Origin: Nostoc sphaeroides
Lineage (GTDB): Bacteria; Cyanobacteriota; Cyanobacteriia; Cyanobacteriales; Nostocaceae
NCBI RefSeq assembly: GCF_003443655.1
Contig: NZ_CP031941.1
Location: 2,413,501 to 2,477,500 of the forward strand
DNA: 64,000 nucleotides
Reading direction: 5' to 3'
A program made the translations under genes and the position numbers. This document shows, in pieces, positions 9,552-17,679 of this stretch; positions within the stretch are counted from its first letter, which is position 1, and the number at the start of each line of letters is the position of its first letter. Under the pieces are notes generated by a model. It saw nothing but the letters and a program-made list of their open reading frames with translations, ran no database searches and was not told where the DNA came from.

Positions 9552-9998
9552 CTAGGGAGAATTAATTTGAGAAAGCAAAATTACTGATAGATTAGGAACA
9601 CTCCGAAAGCGCTGATCATTGGTTAGAAAAGTAGAGCATTGAGTCAATAATGCTGTTGCTGCATGGATAGCATCTGGTAATTTAATCTTAATACTGGCAC
9701 GGAGTTGAGCAGCTTCAATTAAAACCTGACGACTGACAGGAATCACTGTTAAATTCTGTGAATTACTAATCAGTTGTTTGTAAGTTGTCTGTTGAGCTAA
9801 GTTCTGATTTTGGAAAGGTTTTACCAATACTTCAGCGAGTGATAATTCACTAGTTACTACACTCAAGTTACCTTGATCAATCCTTTGGAATAACTGAGTT
9901 AAATCTTGGACGAATGGTGGATATCCCTCTAAAGCATAGATCCAAATGTTTGTATCGAGGTAGATTCGTGTGCCTTGAATAGCATCTAGAATTCCCAT
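9552..9998 (-). CDS. PIN-domain toxin, VapC family
   Basis: PIN-domain proteins are Mg2+-dependent ribonucleases that act as toxins in VapBC-type modules. The 148-residue protein shows the acidic pattern: Asp in IYLDTNIWIYALEG (residue 15), Glu in SELSLAEVL (about residue 60), Asp in LPDAIHAATALL (about residue 111) and the Asp of FLTNDQRF. The start overlaps the 3' end of the upstream antitoxin gene by 13 bp, the usual coupling in such operons. The pair lies just downstream of, and convergent to, the methyltransferase gene. Confidence 0.88.
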   Translation of the reverse strand: MGILDAIQGTRIYLDTNIWIYALEGYPPFVQDLTQLFQRIDQGNLSVVTSELSLAEVLVKPFQNQNLAQQTTYKQLISNSQNLTVIPVSRQVLIEAAQLRASIKIKLPDAIHAATALLTQCSTFLTNDQRFRSVPNLSVILLSQINSP

Positions 9999-10219
9999 GC
10001 ATCTCTTTCTTGGCGAATAAACTTATCCACTTCTTCGGGTGTGGCAAAACTGCCTCTAGCAGATCCGATAAAGCTAGTTAGAGGCTTTTCTGAATGCTTT
10101 GGGGGTGACTCCAGAAGTACTATCACCTCGACAGTTGCACCTGTTGGAAGTTCTGGAGAACAGATTTCTACTACACCACCAGGTTTGACGATCGCCTGTT
10201 GCCTGAGTCCATTAAGCAT
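9986..10219 (-). CDS. Antitoxin partner of the PIN toxin
   Basis: A 77-residue protein with an N-terminal beta-rich, AbrB/MazE-like or related DNA-binding segment (QAIVKPGGVVEICSPELPTGATVEVIVLL) and a charged C-terminal helix (EEVDKFIRQERDAWEF) of the kind that wraps around PIN toxins. It is 13 bp out of phase over the toxin start, so translation is probably coupled. The exact antitoxin family is not certain. As in other modules it is expected to autorepress; I do not see an unambiguous operator in the 120 bp upstream. Confidence 0.8.
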   Translation of the reverse strand: MLNGLRQQAIVKPGGVVEICSPELPTGATVEVIVLLESPPKHSEKPLTSFIGSARGSFATPEEVDKFIRQERDAWEF

Positions 10220-10280
10220 GATAATTTATCCTCATTAGTGTCGGAATATCGCATTTCATCAGTATAGGTAAGAATAAGAG

Positions 10281-10312
10281 CGATGCCTACGGCGGCAAGC
10301 TACGCACTGCTT
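10281..10312. repeat. Dispersed 'gcgatgcctacggcggcaag' element
   Basis: A short GC-rich dispersed sequence, widespread in Nostoc-type genomes, followed by T6. Related versions are seen at the gcvT 5' end (20461), inside the MITE-like element at 40992 and, more diverged, inside the omp85 frame at 1616. Confidence 0.6.
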
Positions 10313-10342
10313 TTTTTAGTCTAGCTTTGAGGTGCGATCGCT

Positions 10343-11827
10343 TTACTTATTCCCAAGAGAATTTTTCTCAGCGTAGTTTAGATTTCTCTGATATTCGATG
10401 ATTTTTTGTTGAGCTACTATATAATTGGGGCTAGAAGATGGCACACTTTTCATAAGTGCGATCGCAGCTTCCCACTGACTCACAACTGTTTTCCACTCAT
10501 CTGGAGATTTTGCTAATTGAGTCAGGTTAGCTGCATTAATTGCTTTACTGACTGCCTCTCGGAATGTATCAGTTTGAGGCGTGAATGCTGTTACAAATGG
10601 ACTTGGTGACATCACTGGAGAAGCTATAGAAGTTGGTACTTTTTCTTTTATTTTAAGAATGTTTGCTAATAAATATATTCCAATAGCAACCAAAGGAATG
10701 AGCATAATTATCAACAGTTTTTTATTTAAATTTTTAGGCTTTTGATAATTATCTTGAGATAGTATAAGTAAATGGGGCTTTTTACCTTTTTTGATTTGGG
10801 TTAATCCCATATCACCACGTAATCTGTCAATTTCTAAATCTGTGCGATCAACACTGTAGCTTTTAGGTCTAGTTTGTAAGTTTTGGAGTAGAATTTTCAG
10901 TTTAGGAATGAAGCGTTTTATCAATAAATGTTCTAATTGGTAAAGATAGGCGGCAGTGAACATCCAAATCATGAACCAACGTTGACTTAAAAAATCATTA
11001 TTTTCAATACTGTAAAAAATTCCGTTTGTTGCGTGTCCTGTTAAATGCCCTGTACAACCATTGAAATATTCTGGTATTTTATTGTACAAATTGCAACTAG
11101 AAAAAGCTAATTCCGAAAAAATAGTTAGGATTAGCATAAAAGATAATCCCATAACCACTGTGCCATAGAAACCTGCCCATAAACTATTCAAGGTAGGTAT
11201 CCATTTAGGTAATTTATTAGATAATTTAGGCTTTTGCCAAATAAACCAGAAAATATGGTATATAAAGCCTAAGAAAATGGTTGGTATTAATAAGCCGAAT
11301 AAAACAGAAAATATTAATAATATAGGGCTGTTGCCGAGAAGTGATATAAATACTCCTGCCAATCCAAAAACTATTAAACGTGTGCCAGGAAATGCTATGG
11401 GAACTAGAATAATCGCCCTAAACCAAGAACTAGGATAAGGAAACCAAACTGGCCATATTTGAGAGAGTGTTTCGTATTTTCCCTGTTTAGCTAGTTCTAA
11501 AATACTGGAATGTTTTTTAATCTCCTCATTCTCAGGAGTCAAATGTAAATAATCTATCCAAGCTACTGAGGTTTGTCCTTTGCCTTTTCCATAGATTTTT
11601 ACGGACTTAATAGATATAGCTTCTAACTTTATTATTAGTTTACGAATAAAAGTGACTGATGATTCTTGCTCCGGTACTTGAAAAGATTCCAGCATTACCT
11701 GTAAGCAACCATCTTTCAATACTACTTTGGCAGTAATATCTTTTGGTTGCAGAAGATAATTAATTACTGATGCGATCGCTTGTGCATCTCCCTGTTTAGC
11801 AAGTTCTAAAAGATTCGGCTGTGTCAT
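10343..11827 (-). CDS. Cyanobacterial multi-pass membrane protein of unknown function, paralogue of the upstream gene
   Basis: I do not recognise a named family. The N-terminal 100 residues (MTQPNLLELAKQGDAQAIAS...) form a soluble alpha/beta module shared with the neighbouring gene at 12010-12531. About four to five membrane segments follow between residues 135 and 300, and another at about 375-395 (LLIIMLIPLVAIGIYLL). A C-terminal extracytoplasmic or periplasmic helical domain (FREAVSKAINAANLTQLAKS...) resembles a module seen after other cyanobacterial membrane anchors. Start: the ATG at 11827 matches the paralogue; the longer frame would begin with TTG two codons earlier. It is A/T-richer than its surroundings. 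Role unknown; a membrane sensor or transport-associated protein is only a guess. Confidence 0.75.
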   Translation of the reverse strand: MTQPNLLELAKQGDAQAIASVINYLLQPKDITAKVVLKDGCLQVMLESFQVPEQESSVTFIRKLIIKLEAISIKSVKIYGKGKGQTSVAWIDYLHLTPENEEIKKHSSILELAKQGKYETLSQIWPVWFPYPSSWFRAIILVPIAFPGTRLIVFGLAGVFISLLGNSPILLIFSVLFGLLIPTIFLGFIYHIFWFIWQKPKLSNKLPKWIPTLNSLWAGFYGTVVMGLSFMLILTIFSELAFSSCNLYNKIPEYFNGCTGHLTGHATNGIFYSIENNDFLSQRWFMIWMFTAAYLYQLEHLLIKRFIPKLKILLQNLQTRPKSYSVDRTDLEIDRLRGDMGLTQIKKGKKPHLLILSQDNYQKPKNLNKKLLIIMLIPLVAIGIYLLANILKIKEKVPTSIASPVMSPSPFVTAFTPQTDTFREAVSKAINAANLTQLAKSPDEWKTVVSQWEAAIALMKSVPSSSPNYIVAQQKIIEYQRNLNYAEKNSLGNK

Positions 11828-12009
11828 AACCAATAAATCCGAAAACCTAAGAAAATATCTTCTATCTCAGGGTTCCCCATTTACAGGTAAAAACAACATT
11901 TTAAAAATCTTAAAAGTCTTATGGTGAAAATATACTTTAATTTATTATAATTGCTGCAAAAACACCAATTTTAGACTATTTTTCTGCGTCTCTGGGTGAG
12001 CCTTAAACA

Positions 12010-12531
12010 TTAGCGCTCCTTTGTAATTACAGAACTACCATTAGTAATACTTACTTTTTGAATAAAAACCTCAGAACAAGATGATAAAATATCACTGCTG
12101 ATTTGATTAGCAATCAATTCAAAATCTTGGTTTGTTAATCCTTGGGCAGTATCGCCGCTTAAGTTAATACAAATAGTTAGACTTTGAGGATTACTAGAAG
12201 AGTGTTCATCATCTATTGCTACTAATTCAGCTTCTGCTATGCCTAAATTAAACTCTCTACTCCAAGCTGGAAACTCTTGACCCGTTTGTTTTCCATAAAC
12301 TTTCACTATTTCAATAGATGCAGACCCTAAAGCGGTTAACCCTTTGCGGATAAATGCAACTAAAATTTGCTGATTTAGTACTTGGGTAGATTCTAGTATT
12401 ACCTCCAAGCAAGCATCTTGTAAGGCTACCTGTGCGGTGATCCCTTTGGGCTGTAGGTGGCGGTTCATCAGAGATGCGATCGCCTGTACATCTCCCTGTC
12501 TTGCAAGTTCCAGAATATTTGGCTGTGTCAT
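12010..12531 (-). CDS. Cyanobacterial conserved protein, soluble paralogue of the neighbouring membrane protein
   Basis: A 173-residue protein of unknown function. Residues 1-100 (MTQPNILELARQGDVQAIASLMN...) align residue by residue with the N terminus of the membrane protein downstream, including LQPKGITAxVALxDxCLxVxLES and the KVYGK segment. The C-terminal 70 residues (ICINLSGDTAQGLTNQDFELIANQISSDI) differ and contain no membrane segment. The pair looks like a tandem duplication followed by gain or loss of the membrane part. About 180 bp separate the two genes on the same strand, so they may be co-transcribed. Confidence 0.75.
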   Translation of the reverse strand: MTQPNILELARQGDVQAIASLMNRHLQPKGITAQVALQDACLEVILESTQVLNQQILVAFIRKGLTALGSASIEIVKVYGKQTGQEFPAWSREFNLGIAEAELVAIDDEHSSSNPQSLTICINLSGDTAQGLTNQDFELIANQISSDILSSCSEVFIQKVSITNGSSVITKER

Positions 12532-12883
12532 AACTAGTAAAACAGAAAATCTAGAAAAATAAACTTATATTCTCAGGATTCCCTCTTGACAGCCTTAAGT
12601 AACATTATGATGCAAGATATCAGCTAACCGGGGCTAAAATGTCTAGGATAAAGATAGTCATTCACAGACTTTTGCAAAAAATAGATTTTCCCTGCATCAA
12701 CATCAAAAACTCTTGTTTTTGTGCTTGCCATAACAGGATTAAAATAATTCGTAATTCGTAATTCGTAATTAAGTTTTGTAATGAAAATTTTAACCCCAAT
12801 ACAAAATTTACCTATTTATTGAAGCGGGGGACTTAAACCCGCAGAGCTTGTTAATATTAATCAGTTTAATTCAAATTTTAAAT
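12532..12883. other. Divergent intergenic region before nfi
   Basis: About 350 bp without a gene. It contains an 'attcgtaattcgtaattcgtaatt' octamer tract at 12750-12772. Promoters for the divergent neighbours must lie here, but I cannot assign boxes. Confidence 0.4.
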
Positions 12884-13549
12884 ATGAAATTTTATCGAGA
12901 TCATGTTTGGCCTTCGACGCTAGAAGAAGCCATAGTTATCCAAGAAAAGCTGCGAGATCAAGTAATTACTGAGGATCAACTGCAAGAACCCATCCAGTAC
13001 GTTGCTGGAGTGGATATGGGTTTTGAAGCTGATGGAACCATTAGCCGTGCAGCTGTCGCAGTCCTGAATTTTCCTGATTTGCAAGTAATCGAGACAAGCC
13101 TAGCACACCGTCCTACAACCTTTCCTTATGTTCCTGGGTTCCTCTCATTTCGGGAAATTCCAGCTGTTCTCGATGCCCTAGAGAAGATTCAAACAACACC
13201 AGATATCATCCTGTGTGATGGTCAAGGAATTGCCCATCCTCGCAGATTGGGTATAGCTAGCCATTTAGGGTTGCTTATAGATATGCCGACAATTGGTGTA
13301 GCCAAGTCCAGGTTAGTAGGTAAGTATGAGGAATTGCCAGAAACAAAAGGCAGCAGCCAACCACTTATATATAAAGGTGAAACGGTTGGGGCAGTTTTGC
13401 GATCGCGCACAGGAGTAAAACCTCTTTACATCTCCAGTGGTCATCGAATTAGTTTACCAACAGCCATTGACTATGTATTACGCTGCACACCCAAATATCG
13501 GCTACCAGAAACGACGCGCATTGCTGATAAATTAGCATCGGCGAAATAA
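12884..13549 (+). CDS. nfi: Endonuclease V (deoxyinosine 3'-endonuclease)
   Basis: Endonuclease V nicks DNA (or RNA) one nucleotide 3' of inosine and initiates repair of deaminated adenine. Family motifs are clear: the first catalytic Asp in YVAGVDMGF, the wedge PYVPGFLSFREIP, DIILCDGQGIAHPRRLGIASHLG with the second catalytic Asp, and IGVAKSRLVG. The start was set at the ATG at 12884 (MKFYRDHVWP); an upstream TTG at 12848 would add 12 hydrophobic unconserved residues. It lies alone between accessory genes and the FHA pair. Confidence 0.95.
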   Translation: MKFYRDHVWPSTLEEAIVIQEKLRDQVITEDQLQEPIQYVAGVDMGFEADGTISRAAVAVLNFPDLQVIETSLAHRPTTFPYVPGFLSFREIPAVLDALEKIQTTPDIILCDGQGIAHPRRLGIASHLGLLIDMPTIGVAKSRLVGKYEELPETKGSSQPLIYKGETVGAVLRSRTGVKPLYISSGHRISLPTAIDYVLRCTPKYRLPETTRIADKLASAK

Positions 13550-13635
13550 ATCTTGTTGAAGTTTTTTCTAAATACTTGCTTGCACCGACTCAATCGTGTT
13601 AGGAATCGCACAGAAAGGAGTTGAAGTAGCTAACC

Positions 13636-14154
13636 ATGAACGCACTAACTTTACAGTGGCACGATGCAGGGCAAGATAAAACTCAGAATATTTACGAACA
13701 ACAGCCAAGTAAAAATCTTGGCACTGTTCGCATCGGTCGTGATCCACTCCGGTGCGATATTGTTCTGAGTCACCCTACTGTCTCTGGACTGCACGTCGAA
13801 ATATTTTTTCATCACCAGCAACAGCGCTTTTATATTAGGAATTTGCGATCGCAAAATCCCCCCCTTATTGATGGACGGCAATTAGTCCAAGGTGAAATGC
13901 TTTTAAGTGAGGGCACTAGTATATCTTTGGGACAAATAAAACTCAATGTTACTAGTGTTTCCACGGCTAGTATTCCAGCAACAATTTTGATGCCACCACA
14001 TCCACCAACACCCCCTGCACCACCGCCAGGAGTTTATGGCTTAGAATGCCCCAAATGTCATAAAGTTTCCCCAGGAGAAAATCTCAAAATTGGCTGTCAT
14101 TGGTGTGGGACATCTTTAGCTGCGGCTGTGAGTGTGTTGGTAGCAGGGAATTAG
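13636..14154 (+). CDS. FHA-domain protein with C-terminal zinc ribbon
   Basis: FHA domains bind phosphothreonine peptides. Residues 25-110 carry the FHA core: VRIGRDPLRCDIVLSHPTVSGLHVEI with the conserved Gly-Arg and Ser-x-x-His, then IRNLRSQNPPLIDG in place of the usual S/N-x-N-G-T. A Pro-rich linker (PPHPPTPPAPPPG) leads to a C-terminal zinc ribbon, CPKCHKV...CHWCGT. It sits 96 bp upstream of another FHA gene on the same strand, suggesting a functional pair. Its partners and target are unknown; the architecture suggests an adaptor that reads Ser/Thr-kinase output. Confidence 0.85.
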   Translation: MNALTLQWHDAGQDKTQNIYEQQPSKNLGTVRIGRDPLRCDIVLSHPTVSGLHVEIFFHHQQQRFYIRNLRSQNPPLIDGRQLVQGEMLLSEGTSISLGQIKLNVTSVSTASIPATILMPPHPPTPPAPPPGVYGLECPKCHKVSPGENLKIGCHWCGTSLAAAVSVLVAGN

Positions 14155-14163
14155 AGACAAGAG

Positions 14164-14183
14164 AGACGCGATGAATCGCGTCT
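14164..14183. repeat. Dispersed palindrome, one mismatch
   Basis: agacgcgatgaatcgcgtct, differing by one base from the perfect palindrome at 3928. It begins 9 bp after the stop codon of the FHA/zinc-ribbon gene. Confidence 0.8.
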
Positions 14184-14212
14184 GTACAAGATTTTTTTGC
14201 CATGCCCAATGC

Positions 14213-14262
14213 CCAATGACAAATGACAAATGACAAATGACAAATGACAAATGACAAATGAA
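14213..14262. repeat. Heptamer array (tgacaaa)n overlapping a start codon
   Basis: About seven copies of the heptamer tgacaaa/atgacaa. The ATG used by the downstream FHA-flavoprotein gene (14251) is one of the ATGs in this array, so the repeat makes up its 5' untranslated leader and first codons. Confidence 0.9.
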
Positions 14263-16206
14263 CAAATCCAATTGAGTTGGGAAGAACCAGCGACGGGTGA
14301 ACGGCGAGAACCAAGGTTGAATATGCCGATCGCTTTTGGTCGAGAATTCGCTCGTTTACCTGCTGAACTTAGGGGAGTACGCGTTTCTCGGATGCTGCTT
14401 AACAGTAACGAAGTTTCTCGCTACCATGCCCTAATTGACTGGGAACAAGACCACCTAGTAGTGATTGACCAAGGCAGCGTTAACGGTGTGTATGTCAACG
14501 GTCAACCACAAACGCGCAGTGTTCTGGCTAATGGCGATACGTTGCAAATTGGCCCCTATTTAATAACAGTGACATTTGCTGTTAACGTCCCTGCACCAGA
14601 TACCAGTCTTCCTTCAACGATTCACTTCAATGCAAATACCAATTTTCCAGACCCCAGCTTGCCTGTAGTCCAGCCGCTAACGCCCTTGGCAAGTAATTTC
14701 CCACCACTAGCGTTTCAGGCGCAAAAAGTCGCTGTGCAAGCACTTCATGCTACAGGATTACCAGTAGATGAATCTGATTATCTAGCGATCGGGGCAGGAC
14801 TGGGTAGCTTTGTTTGGGCTGATTTGCTGCGAATTAGTGGTGTGCGGGCTGACAAAATTGTGGCTTTGGGATTAGAGGCGGAACCTTATGCTCGTTACAA
14901 GCGCCTTTGTTTAAATTCGCAAATTCCGTTATATGAAAGACTGCGTTCTAATTCTGACTCTTGTCCTGATAATATTTGGGGCTGGCCTAGTTATGCCTTG
15001 CGTGAGGCTTGGCACGATTTCACTAAGGGACAGATAAACTCAGCATTCAAATATTTGTGGCAAGTGTTTGCTGAACCAACATTTGCCGAAACTTATACAC
15101 CCCGTGCGGGCAATGTCTTTGATTCTATAGATAGAGAGGCGAAGCGCATTGGCTGGAATCAAATTTATCGCTATGGACGAGTTAGGGGAATTCGCAAAAC
15201 TGATGATGGTAGATATTGTATAGCCTATTCTCGCGCCCCAGGAAATTATGCTTTTTTAGTTAGTCGTTATTTACATTTAGCTACTGGGTATCCAGCAATT
15301 CAGTTTCTCCCAGATTTGCAAGCTTATAGGGAAAAATATCAAGATTTTAAATCTGTCGTCAATGCTTATGAAGCTCACGATCATGTTTATGAGCAACTAG
15401 AGCAACAAGGTGGTACGGTGTTGATTCGGGGGCGGGGAATTGTAGCTTCGCGGATTGTGCAGCGCATTTATGAAGCAAGAAAAAGAAATCGGAATATTGC
15501 AGTTTTGCATTTAATGCGATCGCCTAAACCTCAAGGCAACAAATTTCAAAATACCCAGCGCCTAGTCAAAAATCATTACGAATTTCAACCCTTTAACTGG
15601 CCTAAAGCCTGCTGGGGCGGCGAACTCCGGGCAATGTTAGAAAAAGCCACCCCCGATGAACGCAAACGTTTACTAGCAGACTGGGGTGGAACTACCACCG
15701 CAGACCGCCAAGACTGGCAGCAAATTACTGCCCAAGGGTTAAGCGAAGGCTGGTATCAAATTACCTTTGGTGAGGTGCTGGATGTAGAACGAGATGCCCA
15801 AAACCGGACTATTACCCGTATCCGAGAACAAAGCTTTGGGGAAATGAAATTGCTAGCCGACTTTATTGTTGACGCTACTGGACTGGATGCCAAGGTAGAT
15901 GCTAATCCCCTCATAGCAGATTTAGTGAAACATTACAACCTCCCAGTGAATCACTTGGGGCGATTGACTGTAGCGAACAATTTTGAATTAGTAGAAATGC
16001 GTAGTGATAGAGGTCAAATGTATGCTGCCGGAGCTATTACTTTAGGTGGCCCTTATGCAGCCGTTGATAGTTTTTTGGGCTTGCAGTACGCCGCCTTAGT
16101 CGCCATTGATGGACTCGCCGCCGCCCGTGCTACTGGAGTTCAAAGGTTGAATGTTGCAAGTTCCTTTGGGCAGTGGGTGAAGTGGGTGTTAAATCAGTCA
16201 CCTTAG
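14251..16206 (+). CDS. FHA domain fused to FAD/NAD(P)-dependent oxidoreductase
   Basis: A 651-residue fusion. Residues 20-105 are an FHA domain (IAFGREF..., SNEVSRYHALIDW with the Ser-x-x-His, QGSVNGVYVNG). From about residue 165 a flavoprotein begins with a dinucleotide-binding segment (YLAIGAGLGSFVWADLL). A second Rossmann-like site (TVLIRGRGIVASRIVQRIYEARKRN) is near residue 395, and ADFIVDATGLD plus a C-terminal GAITLGGPYAAVDSFLGLQYAAL, typical of FAD-dependent monooxygenase-like folds, follow. FHA fused to a redox enzyme is unusual; the FHA part would dock it to a phosphorylated partner. The ATG at 14251 lies inside a heptamer repeat and is the only ATG that keeps the FHA domain intact. 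Substrate unknown. Confidence 0.82.
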   Translation: MTNEQIQLSWEEPATGERREPRLNMPIAFGREFARLPAELRGVRVSRMLLNSNEVSRYHALIDWEQDHLVVIDQGSVNGVYVNGQPQTRSVLANGDTLQIGPYLITVTFAVNVPAPDTSLPSTIHFNANTNFPDPSLPVVQPLTPLASNFPPLAFQAQKVAVQALHATGLPVDESDYLAIGAGLGSFVWADLLRISGVRADKIVALGLEAEPYARYKRLCLNSQIPLYERLRSNSDSCPDNIWGWPSYALREAWHDFTKGQINSAFKYLWQVFAEPTFAETYTPRAGNVFDSIDREAKRIGWNQIYRYGRVRGIRKTDDGRYCIAYSRAPGNYAFLVSRYLHLATGYPAIQFLPDLQAYREKYQDFKSVVNAYEAHDHVYEQLEQQGGTVLIRGRGIVASRIVQRIYEARKRNRNIAVLHLMRSPKPQGNKFQNTQRLVKNHYEFQPFNWPKACWGGELRAMLEKATPDERKRLLADWGGTTTADRQDWQQITAQGLSEGWYQITFGEVLDVERDAQNRTITRIREQSFGEMKLLADFIVDATGLDAKVDANPLIADLVKHYNLPVNHLGRLTVANNFELVEMRSDRGQMYAAGAITLGGPYAAVDSFLGLQYAALVAIDGLAAARATGVQRLNVASSFGQWVKWVLNQSP

Positions 16207-16274
16207 TTTAAGAAGGCAGGACGCAGGAGGGATAGAGTATTTATCTGGCTGTTTTGAGTAGCAAATCCTAACTT

Positions 16275-16565
16275 CGAGGTTCAAAGGCTCAACGTTGAGG
16301 ATAAAAGGTGCAACGTCGAGGTTCAAAGGCTCAACGTTGAGGATAAAAGGTGCAACGTCGAGGTTCAAAGGCTCAACGTCGAGGATAAAAGGTGCAACGT
16401 CGAGGTTCAAAGACTCAACGTCGAGGATAAAAGGTGCAACGTCGAGGTTCAAAGGCTCAACGTTGAGGATAAAAGGTGCAACGTCGAGGTTCAAAGACTC
16501 AACGTTGAGGATAAAAGGTGCAACGTCGAGGTTCAAAGGCTCAACGTTCAGGTTCAAAGGCTCAA
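16275..16565. repeat. 21/42-bp minisatellite array A
   Basis: Six complete 42-bp units plus a partial one, starting at about 16276 with period exactly 42. Each unit is two diverged 21-bp halves, gaggttcaaaggctcaacgt(t) and gaggataaaaggtgcaacgt(c). The period is a multiple of three, so both strands stay open as heptapeptide-repeat frames, but no start/RBS or protein-like composition supports translation. The same 21-bp family, in inverse orientation, forms array B at 48.3 kb. Confidence 0.92.
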
Positions 16566-16597
16566 GTGGCTCAAGTGACGGGCGATATTTTCAGTCC

Positions 16598-16695
16598 GCC
16601 TGCGATTCAAATCGCAGGCTAACAGCATAAGTCAGTTAAAACTGACTCAAATTAATTCAATTTAGTCCGTTTCAACGGACTTAGGCTATTAGCCT
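16598..16695. repeat. Run of four short hairpins
   Basis: Four consecutive inverted repeats within 100 bp: gcctgcgatt/aatcgcaggc (16598-16619), agtcagtt/aactgact (16630-16647), agtccgtt/aacggact (16664-16681) and aggct/agcct (16683-16695). This is typical of a structured intergenic element; the RNA could act as a terminator between convergent genes, but the number of hairpins is unusual. Confidence 0.75.
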
Positions 16696-16754
16696 CGGAA
16701 TTGATTCAGAGGCGGGATAGCAACGAAGCGAAGAATTTGCCTTTGCCAGTAAGC

Positions 16755-17003
16755 CTACTTTGTTTTTTCGCTTGTGGGGCGTACTAAAGTTTTAACTAAA
16801 CCCGTAATCGCCACAATCACAGAGGCAATTCCCCCAATCGACAATGAAGTTAAAATTGCCGCCGCGAGGATGATTTCAGTAGGGCTGTATCCATCTCGCA
16901 TCCAAGTAGATGGATTCTCTACCGATGTTGGCGAGGCGGGGATTAATTGCGAAGTTTGGGTGGTTTGATTTGAGTTGGCTGGAGTTGTTAAGGCAGTTTT
17001 CAT
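16755..17003 (-). CDS. Small membrane protein of unknown function
   Basis: An 82-residue protein with a Thr/Ser/Asn/Gln-rich N-terminal half (MKTALTTPANSNQTTQTSQL) and hydrophobic segments at about residues 43-72 (IILAAAILTSLSIGGIASVIVAITGLV), followed by a short basic tail. I recognise no family. The composition and ATG start at 17003 make it plausible as a real gene, but it lies between two repeat arrays and has no operon partner. Confidence 0.5.
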   Translation of the reverse strand: MKTALTTPANSNQTTQTSQLIPASPTSVENPSTWMRDGYSPTEIILAAAILTSLSIGGIASVIVAITGLVKTLVRPTSEKTK

Positions 17004-17127
17004 GGCTTGAATCTCTTTTAAATGTTTCTATGCAAATGGTATTTCTGCCAGGAGAAGAAGAGATTCCATAGAAATAGAGACAAAGTAGAGAGAAGGTAGA
17101 AATTAAGTAGAATCGAGAATAAATCTC

Positions 17128-17188
17128 ATAAGCCAATACAGTTCAGATAAGACCAAAACACTTGTAGAGACGGCGATTTATCGCGTCT
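17128..17188 (+). repeat. About 60-bp dispersed element, copy 1
   Basis: Begins ataagccaatacagttcag and ends in the palindrome-like gacggcgatttatcgcgtct. Two further copies lie at 25589-25643 (same orientation) and 26699-26758 (inverted). Here the 3' part is the first unit of the 26-bp tandem array that follows. Confidence 0.85.
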
Positions 17189-17423
17189 TGTACACACGGC
17201 GATTTATGGCGTCTTGTACAGACGGCGATTTATGGCGTCTTGTACAGACGGCGATTTATGGCGTCTTGTACACACGGCGATTTATGGCGTCTTGTACAGA
17301 CGGCGATTTATGGCGTCTTGTACAGACGGCGATTTATGGCGTCTTGTACAGACGGCGATTTATGGCGTCTTGTACAGACGGCGATTTATGGCGTCTTGTA
17401 CACACGGCGATTTATCGCGTCTC
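17164..17423. repeat. 26-bp tandem array, ten units
   Basis: Ten units at exact 26-bp spacing (acggcg at 17170, 17196, ... 17404) with the core gacggcgatttatggcgtct and linker tgtaca. The first and last units end in 'tcgcgtct', the inner ones in 'tggcgtct'. Because 26 is not a multiple of three, overlapping frames appear in all three phases; none is a gene. There are no unique spacers, so this is not CRISPR. Confidence 0.93.
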
Positions 17424-17679
17424 CAAACCCACGATTTTGTAGAAGTATGCTAACGATCGCACCCTTTCACAAAATCACACCAAAGTTGTAGTTAAAATTT
17501 TAGCAGCGATCGCCATCGACTCTAACTTCAAAGGGCGATCGCTCCCTCTTAATTTCTTCCTCCGTGTCCTCTGCGCCTCTGCGGTTCGATTCTCATTGCA
17601 AATGGTATTTTTCCCCCAAAGAGAGGATATTTCCAAATGAAGACAAAGTAGAATTAAAAATAAACTTTATAAACTATTT
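17424..17679. other. Leader region of the NB-ARC-like/TPR gene
   Basis: No gene. From about 17598 to 17655 (gcaaatggtatttttc ... gacaaagtagaa) it resembles 17031-17085 (gcaaatggtatttctg ... gacaaagtagag), so a roughly 60-bp imperfect direct repeat brackets the 26-bp array. The 17560-17590 segment is the common dispersed 'gtcctctgcgcctctgcggtt' sequence. Confidence 0.5.

Noticed and set aside
16198..16630. Heptapeptide-repeat frames on both strands over array A
   Set aside because: The 21-bp period keeps all phases open; complementary frames are equally long, so openness is not evidence of coding.
17164..17423. Possible CRISPR array
   Set aside because: Units are contiguous 26-mers without unique spacers, and no cas genes are present.
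17188..17491. Three overlapping + strand frames of 79-84 codons with repeated MASCTDGDLWRLV-type peptides
   Set aside because: They are the three phases of the 26-bp tandem array and have no independent coding evidence.
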